64,000 nt of DNA from Anagrus nilaparvatae. Lineage: Eukaryota; Arthropoda; Insecta; Hymenoptera; Mymaridae. The translations under genes and the position numbers were made by a program. The notes under the pieces were generated by a model. The model was not told where the DNA came from and did not search any database. It saw only the letters and a program-made list of their open reading frames with translations. The stretch covers positions 13,472,001 to 13,536,000 of the forward strand of contig JAKSXM010000040.1 of the NCBI GenBank assembly GCA_022575985.1, written 5' to 3'. Of the stretch, positions 1 through 10,674 are shown piece after piece (position 1 is the stretch's first letter; every line of letters begins with the position of its first letter).

Positions 1-416
1 CTAGAAGTTACACATTTTTCACGTACTTTCACGTGAAAAAAGTTTTTTTTTGATTTGGGACATCCTAACCTCCAAAACTTTAATTTTCGTTAAAAATAAA
101 TGTTTTTTTTCGAGTTTTACTCCAGCCAACAGACGGGTTTGGTTGTATTTTCACTGGCGAACACAAGATTTGCTCTATTATAGGTTTTTTGGGTCGCTGA
201 AGACCAAAATCGGGGTCATTTCGTGAACAAAGTAGAGGCTACATATTTGCATTTTGTGCGCTCAGATTTGCACCATACGGGTTTTGTGAGTCAATGATTA
301 AGAATTTCGACTTCTTTAACATAAATAATCAATATTTCACCCTTCAAAGAGCTAAAGCTACCCCTAAAATAGCTGAAACTACCTGTAAAAGGGGTGTTTT
401 TCCTATTTTCGTACTT
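1..416. other. No gene seen (flank of the LINE remnant)
   Basis: AT-rich sequence with T- and A-runs and no convincing reading frame. The ORF1 remnant that starts at 417 on the minus strand would be expected to continue here into its zinc-knuckle region, but no Cys-His knuckles are visible, so the LINE is truncated or replaced at about this point. Confidence 0.5.
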
Positions 417-1948
417 TTATACATATCTATTGTCGTCATCGTTTTGCAGCTTGGTTGCCTCCTTTATGACCTGACTCACTTCGTCGCTGCCAGTAGTACC
501 ATCTAGGTTTCTTATCTCCACGGTTAGGGGGGGAATCAGTTCCTCGACTGTATTTTCTGGGCCTGCGACCGTCTTGACAGCGTCTAATAGTTTTTTCCGG
601 TCTTTCAACAAGCTCAGCTCTATTAGGACGCTGCTATTTTGGGTTTTCTGGATTTGGTGAACCTCAGCCCCCGAATCCTTTAGTTGGACACCTCTTTTGA
701 TTTCCAGCAGGGCTGTCGCATAATACTTCCCTTCAGGAGGCTTTATTATTAGAGCCTCTTTACGCTTAGAGATCCTTATGCGCCAGTTCTGGCGCTTCTT
801 TCTCCTACCTTTTTCTGTCACCTAGCAAAGAGGAGATTTACCATCTCCTTTCTTCTTCTGCGGCTTTTTTTTTTCTTCATTTATTCTCTGCACCTTGCCG
901 CTGGTTTGCTGCCGCTGCAGTTATTTTTGGCTGCTGCTTCTCCTGCTGCTTCTTCTTTTCCTGCTCTTGGTTTTTACGTGCCTCTGCCTCCTTTCTTTAA
1001 AACCCTTTTTTCTTTGACCTTTGCTTTTAACGGCGACGAAATCATCCTCGTCTGGAGGGGGGGTACCTGTAGCTACATCCTTTGGCTGCGTTTGCTGTTC
1101 AGAAGCTAACTTATCCACTTCCTGAACCATATCTTTCGGAGGAGACATCACTGCATTAGCGAAGGTCTTCCTTAGAGGCAGTTTCGGAGACATTTTCTGC
1201 GCCGGTCTCTTTTTTGTATTCTCCTTTCTAGGTGGACTTCGGGACGCAGTCCGAGCCCTTTTCTTTCCTTTTCTAGTCATGGTCGTTGATGCTTCCTGTA
1301 TAGGAATATCGGGTTTTTGTTTCCCATTTAATACCTCCTGCTGCAATTCAAAAATTGTCTTTAGCCTGGCTAAATATTTTTCAAACTGAGCTATGCCTTT
1401 TTTGACAGTCATATTACAGTTCTTCTGTACTTTTACTGAGTCTCTCATCTGAGTAATATCTCTCTCAACGTTTACGTGGATTTCAATGCACGCGCTGTTA
1501 TATTGCTTTGACTCCCGGAGATATCTTTCCATATTTTCTTCCTTCTTGCCTTCATCATCAAGCCCAACTTCGCTAACATTAGGCAACGAATATGACCTCT
1601 GGTCCTTCAGAATAGAAGGCCGTATCAAGCTATTGCTTGAACCTTTTTGTGTGCCACATTTTGCGCTTATATCACTTTCCATTGAGGATTTGCGGGAGGA
1701 ATCCTCGACCTCTAGCTTAGTTAAGACTACCTTTGCCGTCTTTTTTCAGCAGTAGTTAGAGCTAGATGTTGTTGCTCTGTGGGCGTGGTGTTCTGCCCTT
1801 GCTGCTGGGAAATGCTAAATTGGAGACCCCCAGAATCCGTTTCTCCGGCTCTGACCATCAAGGCTTTCACTTGATCGGAATCAGAGGTTGGATTCTCCTC
1901 TATAAGAGAAGTATCAACCTGGAGTGATTCATTGTATTTATTTAGCAT
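417..1948 (-). pseudogene. R1-clade non-LTR retrotransposon ORF1 (gag-like), degraded
   Basis: Three minus-strand blocks read in the order 1948-1727, 1682-921 and 821-417. The first is acidic and Gln-rich. The second has a helical middle part followed by a very basic Lys/Arg/Ser tail. The third contains 'EALIIKPPEGKYYATALLEI' and 'VEIRNLDGTT', the usual conserved stretch of ORF1 proteins of the R1/Waldo/TRAS type, which bind element RNA. The second and third blocks share a frame but are separated by a stop at 921; the first is in another frame. The C-terminal CCHC knuckles are missing, as are ORF2 endonuclease and reverse transcriptase. I call it a dead 5' fragment. The family assignment rests on recalled similarity; another LINE clade with the same gag type is possible. 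Confidence 0.75.
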
Positions 1949-3280
1949 TGTTCATAAAATAAGCCTGTGTCCCTGGACAAAGGGCCCTTAGTTGGTTAAG
2001 AGTACCCTTCAGAGTATTATTGAAGGATTTACATTAGTCGCTGACAGAGAATATCTATCAGCTTCCAGCGTCCATCCAGTAATAATAGTCCTACAGATCG
2101 GGGGGTTTTCACCACCATGTCTGATGGCATCACATACGATTATTAATCCGGCATATAACAGACTTCGATTGAGAGGCGGTGACGCGAGGGAACACCAATC
2201 CTCAATCTAACAGGTGAAGTGTTTTTACCTTCATGTTTGCTACCATTCCACAATGTTTTATACCTGTCATGGAACAGGTAAGGCATCTACCAGTGAAATC
2301 CTGAGGGCTGATGTCAGATTTTACTCTGGAACCAGACAATATTGATTCCATAGATAGATCCCCTACAGATTGAAGGATTGCTCCTCCTTGTCTGATGACA
2401 ATGCCACTTCTTAATAACCCAATAACTCCTCACCTTCATACATTACTAAACCAGAAAATACAACCTGCAGTCATGATTTAGCGGGACTTGCGAATACCTT
2501 TAATCAGCTACGCCGCTGTGCTCGAGGTAGAATTCTCCCAAGCTAAGAGCCAATATGTAAGGTCTAAGGCAACCCTGTATGTGGCTTAAATCGCTCTTAG
2601 GTTGGAAAGAACCTTGGAGCCCTTTTAATGTGCCTCTTCCTCAAGGATAGTTTTAGGATAGCAGTCTGCGGCTGCATGCTTGTCAAGAATGCTCGAGGGA
2701 AAGGCAAGGCATAAAACCCGGTTTATAGGGCAGCCTCAGTTATCCCAGAACCACTTATAGACTAACTCTGAGCAATCTGCGGCATTCCTAACATGGGGAC
2801 ACATGGGACAAAGCATAGAGCATGTCCCCGGAGAAATGCAATGCATGAGACCCGATTTATAGGACAGCCTCAGTTGTTCCAGAGAGCTACATCCTATATC
2901 CTTGATTCTAGTTCAACCTTGAAAAAAAGGCAGCCAGGACCACCCTCCTTCTTCCTTAGCCTTATGAGGCTCCGGGCTTGGGACAGGTACAGCGGAGTTA
3001 CATCTGCATTCTTTAATATTTATATATTTAACTTATTCCTGCTTACTTTAGCTCGTATATAAGTATTAAAATACCTGGGGCACTCAATATCCCTAGGATA
3101 AAACTTATTTATATTTATTATTTATTATGTATCCCGAATTAAACCTCAGGATACGTAACAACGTCTCCCATTTAAAATACACGGAAAAAGTCATTTAGTA
3201 GCGATTTTTCTGATTTTGCTTCACAATTTTAGTTTGACTAAGCACCAAACCAATCAGAAAATTTTTTTAACATTCATTTT
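1949..3280 (-). other. Probable 5' UTR of the LINE plus unassigned sequence
   Basis: This stretch lies upstream of the minus-strand ORF1 and is less AT-rich than the rest of the window. It has no long reading frame with recognisable content. It holds a duplicated block at about 2686-2885. Beyond about 3060 it becomes AT-rich and non-descript up to the fold-back element. LINEs of the R1 clade often have long, repeat-bearing 5' UTRs, so I infer that the GC-richer part belongs to the retrotransposon. Confidence 0.4.
2686..2885. repeat. Tandem duplication, ~132-bp period
   Basis: Two related copies, around 2700-2750 and 2836-2883, share the core 'tttatagg(g/a)cagcctcag' followed by 'tt(a/g)t(c/t)ccaga'. 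They differ at several bases, so the duplication is not recent. It sits upstream of the ORF1 remnant and could be a subrepeat of the LINE 5' UTR promoter region. Confidence 0.6.
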
Positions 3281-6200
3281 ATATACAACGTGTTCTATAC
3301 AGGGATGTAAAGGCGTGGCTTATAATAATATAAAATCGCGACGCGTGGGGGTATTCGCATGCTCCCAGAAATGAAGGGGAAATTCGAATCGTGTTTTTCC
3401 GAGCTCGAACGATTAACTACGAGCAATTTTACCTTCTGCTGCGAGAGTCGCGTGTGCTTTACTGCTTTGTATAGGCACGCGAGGTTATGTTATGCAGATC
3501 AAAAATTTTAATTGAAAATCAGAGCCAGTGGAATAAGAAATAAAAACATTACGTGCCCTTTTATGTACCATAAAATCTTTCACACTGGATATTTTTGGAT
3601 AGATATTTTGGATGGATATTTTGGAATCTCTTCATGAGGGAAGATTGCAAGACAACCATTCTCCCATGAGTGCAACAACATCTTCATCCTGATTAATCAG
3701 TCACCCTCAACAGTTGTCTTTGACTGCAAAATAACAACAATTAATAATAAGATTAAATTTTTTTTTCATTTTAATATTCAAAGATTTTATAAAACCAAAC
3801 CCAATTATTCATTATTCTTTTTAGAAAAAACATCCACATAATTGTACATTACAAAGATGAAGACGAAGTACTAAAAGGTTTCTGGACAAATATCAAGAAA
3901 GAAAGTACTATTAATTAGATTTTTCAACTCAAGACCAGATACTTAGCTTGTGAAAAATGCAATTTGCTTTTCTATTTTAGGAAAAACGAAGCAGGCTCTT
4001 GCAAAAAAAAATCTTGTAATTACAAGATCTTGTAATTTTAAGATTTTGTTATGCGTATTGACTCTTGTTTCTTGCATCGATGGTAAAAAACATATCTTGC
4101 TCTTTTCTTATTAGCACAGAAGGTACGAACAAAGAAAAGTTGAATGTTTACAAGCGATTAAATTTTTTAGCGTAGTCATAATAGGAAATTAACATTTGAT
4201 CGACATTTCACCACTAATAATTTTAATTAAGCAGGAATAACTTAAAGGCTTTTGCTTGCTCCAAAAAAAGTGAGCATAAATTAAATTGTTTTTGAAAATT
4301 TTTAACTATTTAACTATTTATTTCAGCAGTGGTGAAAAGCCCACCAAATGTTAAATTACTATTATGTGTATGCTTAACAAGTTAATTGCTTGTAAACATT
4401 CAACTTTTCTTTGCTCGTACCTTATGTGCTAATAAGAAAAGAGCAAGATATGTTTTTCACCACCGATGCAAGAAATAAGAGTCAATATGCATAACTAAAT
4501 TTTAAAAGCACAAGATCTTCTAATTACAAGATTTTGTTGAGCACATTGACTCTTTGTTTCTTGCATTGATGGTTAAAAACATATCTTGCTCATTTCTTAT
4601 TAGCACATAATGTACGACCAAAGACAAGTTGATTGTTTACAAGCAATTAACTAGTTAAGCATATTAATAATAGTAATTTAACATTAGGTAGGGTTTTCAC
4701 CACTACTTCATTTAATAAATGAAAGCAGAAATTGCTTATAACTTTTAAGCTAAAAAAATAGGTATAAAATACCAAAATCAATTTAATAAAGGCTTACTTT
4801 TTTTGGAGTAAGCAAAAGGCTTTTTCTTGCTTTTTTAAAATTAATAGTGGTGAAAAGCCCACCAAATGTTAAATTACTATTATTACTATGCTTAACTAGC
4901 TAAATGCTTGTAAACAATCAACTTGTCTTTGCTCGTACCTTATGTGCTAATAAGAAATGAGCAAGATATGTTTTTTACCATCGATGCAACAAACAAGAGT
5001 CATTGTGCAAAACAAAATCTTATGATTACAAGATATTGTAATTAGAAGATTTTGCTTTGCATATTGACTCTTGTTTGTTTCATCGATGGTAAAAAACATA
5101 TCTTGCTCATTTCTTATTAGCACATAAGGTACGAGCAAAGACAAGTTGATTGTTTACAAGCATTTAGCTAGTTAAGCATAGTAATAATAGTAACTTAACA
5201 TTTGGTGGGCTTTTCACCACTATTAATTTTAAAAAAGCAAGAAAAAGCCTTTTGCTTACTCCAAAAAAAGTAAGCCTTTATTAAATTGATTTTGGTATTT
5301 TATACCTATTTTTTTAGCTTAAAAGTTATAAGCAATTTCTGCTTTCATTTATTAAATGAAGTAGTGGTGAAAACCCCACCAAATGTTAAATTACTATTAT
5401 TACTATGCTTAACTAGCTAAATGCTTGTAAACAATCAACTTGTCTTTGCTCGTACCTTATGTGCTAATAAGAAATGAGCACGATATGTTTTTTACCATCG
5501 ATGCAACAAACAAGAGTCAATATGCAAAACAAAATCTTATGATTACAAGATATTGTAATTAGAAGATTTTGCTTTGCATATTGACTCTTGTTTGTTTCAT
5601 CGATGGTAAAAAACATATCTTGCTCATTTCTTATTAGCACATAAGGTACGAGCAGGACAAGTTGATTGTTTACAAGCATTTAGCTAGTTAAGCATAGTAA
5701 TAATAGTAATTTAACATTTGGTGGGCTTTTCACCACTATTAATTTTAAAAAAGCAAGAAAAAGCCTTTAAGTTATTCCTGCTTAATTAAAATTATTAGTG
5801 GTGAAATGTCGATCAAATGTTAATTTCCCATTATGACTACGCTAAAAAATTTAATCGCTTGTAAACATTCAACTTTTCTTTGTTCGTACCTTCTGTGCTA
5901 ATAAGAAATGAGCAAGATATGTTTTTTACCATCGATGCAACAAACAAGAGTCAATATGCAAAACAAAATCTTATGATTACAAGATCTTGTGCTTTTAAAA
6001 TTTAGTTATGCATATTGACTCTTGTTTGTTGCATCGATGGTAAAAAACATATCTTGCTCATTTCTTATTAGCACATAAGGTACGAGCAAAGACAAGTTGA
6101 TTGTTTACAAGCATTTAGCTAGTTAAGCATATTAATAATAGTAATTTAACATTTGGTGGGCTTTTCACCACTATTAATTTTAAAAAAGCAAGAAAAAGCC

Positions 6201-7737
6201 TTTTGCTTACTCCAAAAAAAGTAAGCCTTTATTAAATTGATTTTGGTATTTTATACCTATTTTTTTAGCTTAAAAGTTATAAGCAATTTCTGTTTTCATT
6301 TATTAAATGACTTAGTGGTGAAAACCCTACCTAATGTTAAATTACTATTATTAATATGCTTAACTAGTTAATTGCTTGTAAACAATCAACTTGTCTTTGG
6401 TCGTACATTATGTGCTAATAAGAAATGAGCAAGATATGTTTTTAACCATCAATGCAAGAAACAAAGAGTCAATGTGCTCAACAAAATCTTGTAATTAGAA
6501 GATCTTGTGCTTTTAAAATTTAGTTATGCATATTGACTCTTATTTCTTGCATCGGTGGTGAAAAACATATCTTGCTCTTTTCTTATTAGCACATAAGGTA
6601 CGAGCAAAGAAAAGTTGAATGTTTACAAGCAATTAACTTGTTAAGCATACACATAATAGTAATTTAACATTTGGTGGGCTTTTCACCACTGCTGAAATAA
6701 ATAGTTAAATAGTTAAAAATTTTCAAAAACAATTTAATTTATGCTCACTTTTTTTGGAGCAAGCAAAAGCCTTTAAGTTATTCCTGCTTAATTAAAATTA
6801 TTAGTGGTGAAATGTCGATCAAATGTTAATTTCCTATTATGACTACGCTAAAAAATTTAATCGCTTGTAAACATTCAACTTTTCTTTGTTCGTACCTTCT
6901 GTGCTAATAAGAAAAGAGCAAGATATGTTTTTTACCATCGATGCAAGAAACAAGAGTCAATACGCATAACAAAATCTTAAAATTACAAGATCTTGTAATT
7001 ACAAGATTTTTTTTTGCAAGAGCCTGCTTCGTTTTTCCTAAAATAGAAAAGCAAATTGCATTTTTCACAAGCTAAGTATCTGGTCTTGAGTTGAAAAATC
7101 TAATTAATAGTACTTTCTTTCTTGATATTTGTCCAGAAACCTTTTAGTACTTCGTCTTCATCTTTGTAATGTACAATTATGTGGATGTTTTTTCTAAAAA
7201 GAATAATGAATAATTGGGTTTGGTTTTATAAAATCTTTGAATATTAAAATGAAAAAAAAATTTAATCTTATTATTAATTGTTGTTATTTTGCAGTCAAAG
7301 ACAACTGTTGAGGGTGACTGATTAATCAGGATGAAGATGTTGTTGCACTCATGGGAGAATGGTTGTCTTGCAATCTTCCCTCATGAAGAGATTCCAAAAT
7401 ATCCATCCAAAATATCTATCCAAAAATATCCAGTGTGAAAGATTTTATGGTACATAAAAGGGCACGTAATGTTTTTATTTCTTATTCCACTGGCTCTGAT
7501 TTTCAATTAAAATTTTTGATCTGCATAACATAACCTCGCGTGCCTATACAAAGCAGTAAAGCACACGCGACTCTCGCAGCAGAAGGTAAAATTGCTCGTA
7601 GTTAATCGTTCGAGCTCGGAAAAACACGATTCGAATTTCCCCTTCATTCCTGGGAGCATGCGAATACCCCCACGCGTCGCGATTTTATATTATTATAAGC
7701 CACGCCTTTACATCCCTGTATAGAACACGTTGTATAT
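3281..7737. mobile_element. 4.46-kb fold-back (long-TIR) element
   Basis: The two outer ends are inverted copies of each other. The left end starts 'atatacaacgtgttctatac' and the right end finishes with its reverse complement. About 750 bp at each side (3281-~4050 and ~6960-7737) pair almost perfectly; one visible difference is agaaatg against aggaatg near 3371/7650. The interior is a chain of inverted repeats. No protein-coding gene is visible, so it would be a non-autonomous Foldback-like or long-TIR element. Outside the paired ends I see only TA-rich bases and no clear target-site duplication. The high arm identity suggests recent activity or gene conversion. Confidence 0.85.
4080..6960. 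repeat. Alternating inverted subrepeats inside the fold-back element
   Basis: A core with 'acatatcttgctc' plus 'cttattagcaca', a variant of 'aaggtacgagcaaag' and 'gttgattgtttacaagc' occurs about twelve times. Forward copies start near 4089, 4579, 5096, 5612, 6047 and 6562. Reverse copies lie near 4440, 4960, 5476, 5905, 6427 and 6916. Head-to-head pairs are spaced roughly 500 bp apart and separated by 'ggtgggcttttcaccact' and its complement. The centre of each pair carries short inverted blocks such as 'ttacaagat(a/c)ttgtaatta'. Two short minus-strand reading frames at 4947-5144 and 5464-5679 are nearly identical simply because they are copies of this repeat; I do not regard them as genes. 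Confidence 0.85.
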
Positions 7738-7739
7738 TA

Positions 7740-8488
7740 CTAGGGGGCTCCGCCCACTGCGCGCTTCGCGAACCACCCCCCTAGAGTGATTAAGGTATTG
7801 TGAAGATGGTTCCATATTGGCCTGAAAGGTGTATTTTGTTCATTTTCACAAAATGGTTCAAATAATTCATTTGACAGTGGTTGAAGTGTTGGCAACCTTT
7901 TGGCCATTCTGACACTTTTGGGCCAATCTGACACTTTCGGGCCACACAATTTGGTACTTTTGGGCCAATCTGACACTTTTGGGCCACACAACTTGGTACT
8001 TTCGGGCCAGTATGACAATTTTGGGCCAATATGTCACTTTTGGGGCACGCAATGTGATACTTTTGGGCCACGCAATATGGTACTTTTGGGCCAGTCTGAC
8101 ACCTTTGGGCCAATCTGACACTTTTGGGCCACACAATTTGGTACTTTTGGGCCATTCTGACACTTTTGGGCAAATATGACACTTTTTGGGCACGCAATAT
8201 GATACTTTTGGGCCACGCAATATGGTACTTTTGGGCCAGTTTGACACTTTTGGGCCACTCTGACATTTTTGGGCCATTCTGTAACATGTGTAGCATTTTG
8301 TCATTTTTGGGACAAATTGAAACTTTTGGGCCACGTAATATGGCACTATTGGGCCACGCAACATGGTACTTATGAGCCAAACTACAATTTTGGGCCATTT
8401 TGCCACTTTCGGACTATATAGCGACTATCGATATACGTCAATCACTCTACGTGGGTTGGCGCGCAAAGCGCTCAGGGGGCGGAGCTAG
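7740..8488. mobile_element. Minisatellite-bearing element with GC-rich inverted ends
   Basis: The left end reads ctag-ggggctccgccc-actgcgcgcttcgcg and ends in 'agagtgatt' near 7790. The right end, read on the minus strand, gives ctag-ctccgccccctgagcgctttgcg and again 'agagtgatt'. The ends are therefore imperfect inverted repeats of about 50 bp that enclose the ~510-bp minisatellite. It abuts the fold-back element directly on its left side. No coding capacity is credible. Confidence 0.65.
7903..8412. repeat. Minisatellite, ~19-23 bp unit ('cttttgggcca...')
   Basis: About two dozen head-to-tail units carry the core 'acttttgggcca' followed by one of two alternative fillers, 'atctgac' or 'cacaatttggt' and their variants. 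This makes a higher-order mix of 19- and 23-bp units. Because the unit lacks stop codons in several frames, long spurious reading frames rich in Pro, Lys and Gly appear on both strands across it. Confidence 0.9.
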
Positions 8489-8510
8489 TATATATATATA
8501 TATGTATATA

Positions 8511-8540
8511 TAGGCTGCGCCCCCCTGGACCCCTACAGCT
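8511..8540. other. GC-rich motif resembling the one at 51.26 kb
   Basis: The bases ggctgcgcccccc-tggacccct stand out from the AT-rich surroundings. On the minus strand this resembles the 'ggggtctagaggggcgcag' motif near 51,264. It directly follows a (TA)n tract, as the other motif directly precedes one. It may be a terminal hairpin of a non-autonomous element, but I cannot define the element. Confidence 0.4.
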
Positions 8541-8782
8541 TTCTTTTTCCAAAAATATGTTGTTTTAGGTAACTCAATAGTAGTATAAAAAAGAGGAACC
8601 CAGGCCAACGGTAAAAAACGATGATTGTAAAAAAGGGAAGAGGTGGATAGGGTAGTTGAAGAGGGTGGTTGAAGTGGGTGTTTTTTATGAAGGGTGTAGT
8701 GGGTGGTTGATGTGGAAATATGTAGGGTGTAGAATAAAAAATGCAAAAAAATAGAAAAAATAGAAAAATATATTTATTGAAA

Positions 8783-9269
8783 TTATACTAGCTGAATATT
8801 ATCAGAATGGAATCTGGCGTAATAAATTTTACGGTAACAATTATATTTTTTACAAAAGAAAAATATGAAAAAAGAAATAAATATAATAAAAAAACAAGAT
8901 AGAATAATAAAAAAAAAAGTGTAATCTTCGCATTCACAAATATTATTTTGAATGGCTTCGTAGCTGTTGACCTTGACAATGGTGGTAGTGGTTTTAATGG
9001 GGATCATTGTAGTTGAGGTGCTAAATAATTTTTTAATATGAAATTCAGTGCTGGAGGTATCCTGGCATTCGTAATCCTTGCACAGATTGGAGATGCACTG
9101 GAAGTTATGAAGACACCTCTCCTCAAAATCTGAAAAAAATTTAAGAGAAAAAAATAAAAAAATTTTACATTAGATATAATTTTTGAAATAAAAAAAATCG
9201 TAAAAATACCTTTTTTTTGACGCAAATTTCATAGGACAGGTATTCGTCACTGTCACAATTTGAATCCAT
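8783..9269 (-). CDS. Putative two-exon gene: Cys-rich (EB-like) single-pass membrane protein
   Basis: Exon 1 (9269-9210) starts at an ATG and encodes 20 residues ending in 'YEICVKKK' before a consensus donor (AAG|GTATTT). A 79-bp AT-rich intron ends in a pyrimidine tract and CAG at 9130. Exon 2 (9129-8783) encodes a Cys-rich block ('RCLHNFQCISNLCKDYEC') of the spacing seen in EB-type or knottin modules. A Thr/Ser-rich stretch, a hydrophobic segment of about 21 residues ('FFFIILSCFFIIFISFFIFF') and a short Tyr-rich tail follow. The layout predicts a type I membrane protein with an extracellular Cys-rich head. Exon 1 ends in phase 0 whereas exon 2 needs phase 1; an eight-A run at the junction could hide a one-base error or mutation. 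I do not recognise a specific family. Confidence 0.5.
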
Positions 9270-9365
9270 TTTTTTTTTAAATAAAAAATATGAAAAAATA
9301 AAGAGCACAATTTTTTTAAAAAAAAGCAAAGTGCACGTTTTTGTTTATAAAATGTAGTCTGCTAA

Positions 9366-9706
9366 TATTTTCTTGAGATTTCGTCGATGTCGCTACTAGC
9401 TGGATGAGATACGTAAATTTTACGCGTATTGAAAACGTACTGAATTAAAAAAAAAAAGGAATATTATTTTAATAAATATTTTTTTACTATGAGAAATAAT
9501 TAAATTATTTGATTTTTTTTTGCGGATAAATCATTAGATTTTATTTAAAAAGATTTTTTCTATAATCTATTATATGAGATTAAATATATATATACACATG
9601 TATATACATATACATGTACATGTATTATACATTCTTGAAAATTTCGTTGGTGTCGCTACTTGCTGGATGAAATACACGTTTTTTAGATGCGTATTAAATG
9701 AAGTCA
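9366..9706 (-). repeat. Duplicated mini-exon-like block
   Basis: Two minus-strand copies, 9439-9366 and about 9706-9634, encode related short peptides that share 'HPASSD' and end at a stop ('...DIDEISRKY' and '...DTNEIFKNV'). The first is preceded by a pyrimidine-rich acceptor-like tract ending in TTCAG. They lie upstream of the Cys-rich membrane gene on the same strand. They could be duplicated terminal exons of a small multi-copy gene, but no complete gene can be built around them. Confidence 0.4.
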
Positions 9707-10670
9707 CAAATTCAAAAAATTGAATTGAAATGATTATTATTTCCAATTGTTTAAAATAAAAAATATTTAAATCAATTTTTTGATTATGAAAAATCATAAA
9801 AGTGAATTATAGTATAATAGGATTTATGAAAAAATAAGATAAACAGATTGAATGAAAAAAAAATTTTGTTGTTTTTTAAGACACGCCCTCTCGTTAAGGA
9901 AGACTAGGCAGCTGCTTTTTTAAATTTTTATAGACGAATTTTTTATAGGAGCATTTTTTCCAAAAAAGTATGTTTAACCCCCGCCCTAAATTTTTTAAAC
10001 CATACGTATGAATGTACAATGAGGATTAAATTTTATGTTTTGCGCGTAATGAGAATAATTTCATGTGTAATAAAATGTAATGATCAATTAATTATTTTTT
10101 ATAATATTTACGCAATTGCGAAAGAATTTGAATGATATATTTATTTTTATTAAAAATTCATTAAGCTAATGTTATGTCGTTATCTTTATTAAAAAATTTA
10201 AAAATAGTTAATTTTATAAAAAATGCAAATTTTTATTTTTTTTATCATGTTAATGTGTTTACGAAAGAATTTCAAAATATGTTGTTTACATGTATAAAAT
10301 ATCACTCGCGTAATTAAATACTTTTACAAGATTATCAATCTATTTTGCAAATATTTTTTTTCAAAGTAGTTTTATAGAAATAATTACTTTCAATTTTATT
10401 TAAAAGTTAAAGGGTTTTTTTGATATAAATATATGAAACGTTTTTGAAAAAAAATTAGTCGTCGTTTATTTTTATCGAAAAAAGATATTTTTTAAATTCT
10501 TAATTTTGATCATTTTTTGCGCGTATTTCATATGTGGAGTGAGGTAAAAAATTCAATAAGGTGTAAAATTGATTCGGATTGTTCACATGAGGAGAAATGT
10601 TTTAAATTTATTCACCTGAACAAAGGCATCTGTATTAAAAAAGCAAGTACGTAATTTTTTACAGTTTAAT
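9707..10670. other. AT-rich spacer, no gene seen
   Basis: About 960 bp of homopolymer-rich AT sequence. A slightly GC-richer island near 9885-10000 has no recognisable coding content. Nothing is conserved between the strands. Confidence 0.5.
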
Positions 10671-10674
10671 AATT

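Noticed and set aside
2793..3062. 89-codon plus frame upstream of the LINE remnant
   Set aside because: It overlaps the duplicated 5' UTR-like block and has no recognisable content.
4947..5679. Two nearly identical minus-strand frames (65 and 71 codons) in the fold-back element
   Set aside because: They are copies of the inverted subrepeat; their conservation reflects repeat identity rather than coding constraint.
7790..8406. Reading frames of 179-202 codons rich in 'GPKV' and 'WPKS' on minus, and several on plus
   Set aside because: They are translations of the ~19-23-bp minisatellite unit in several frames on both strands. No single frame is favoured and there is no non-repetitive domain.
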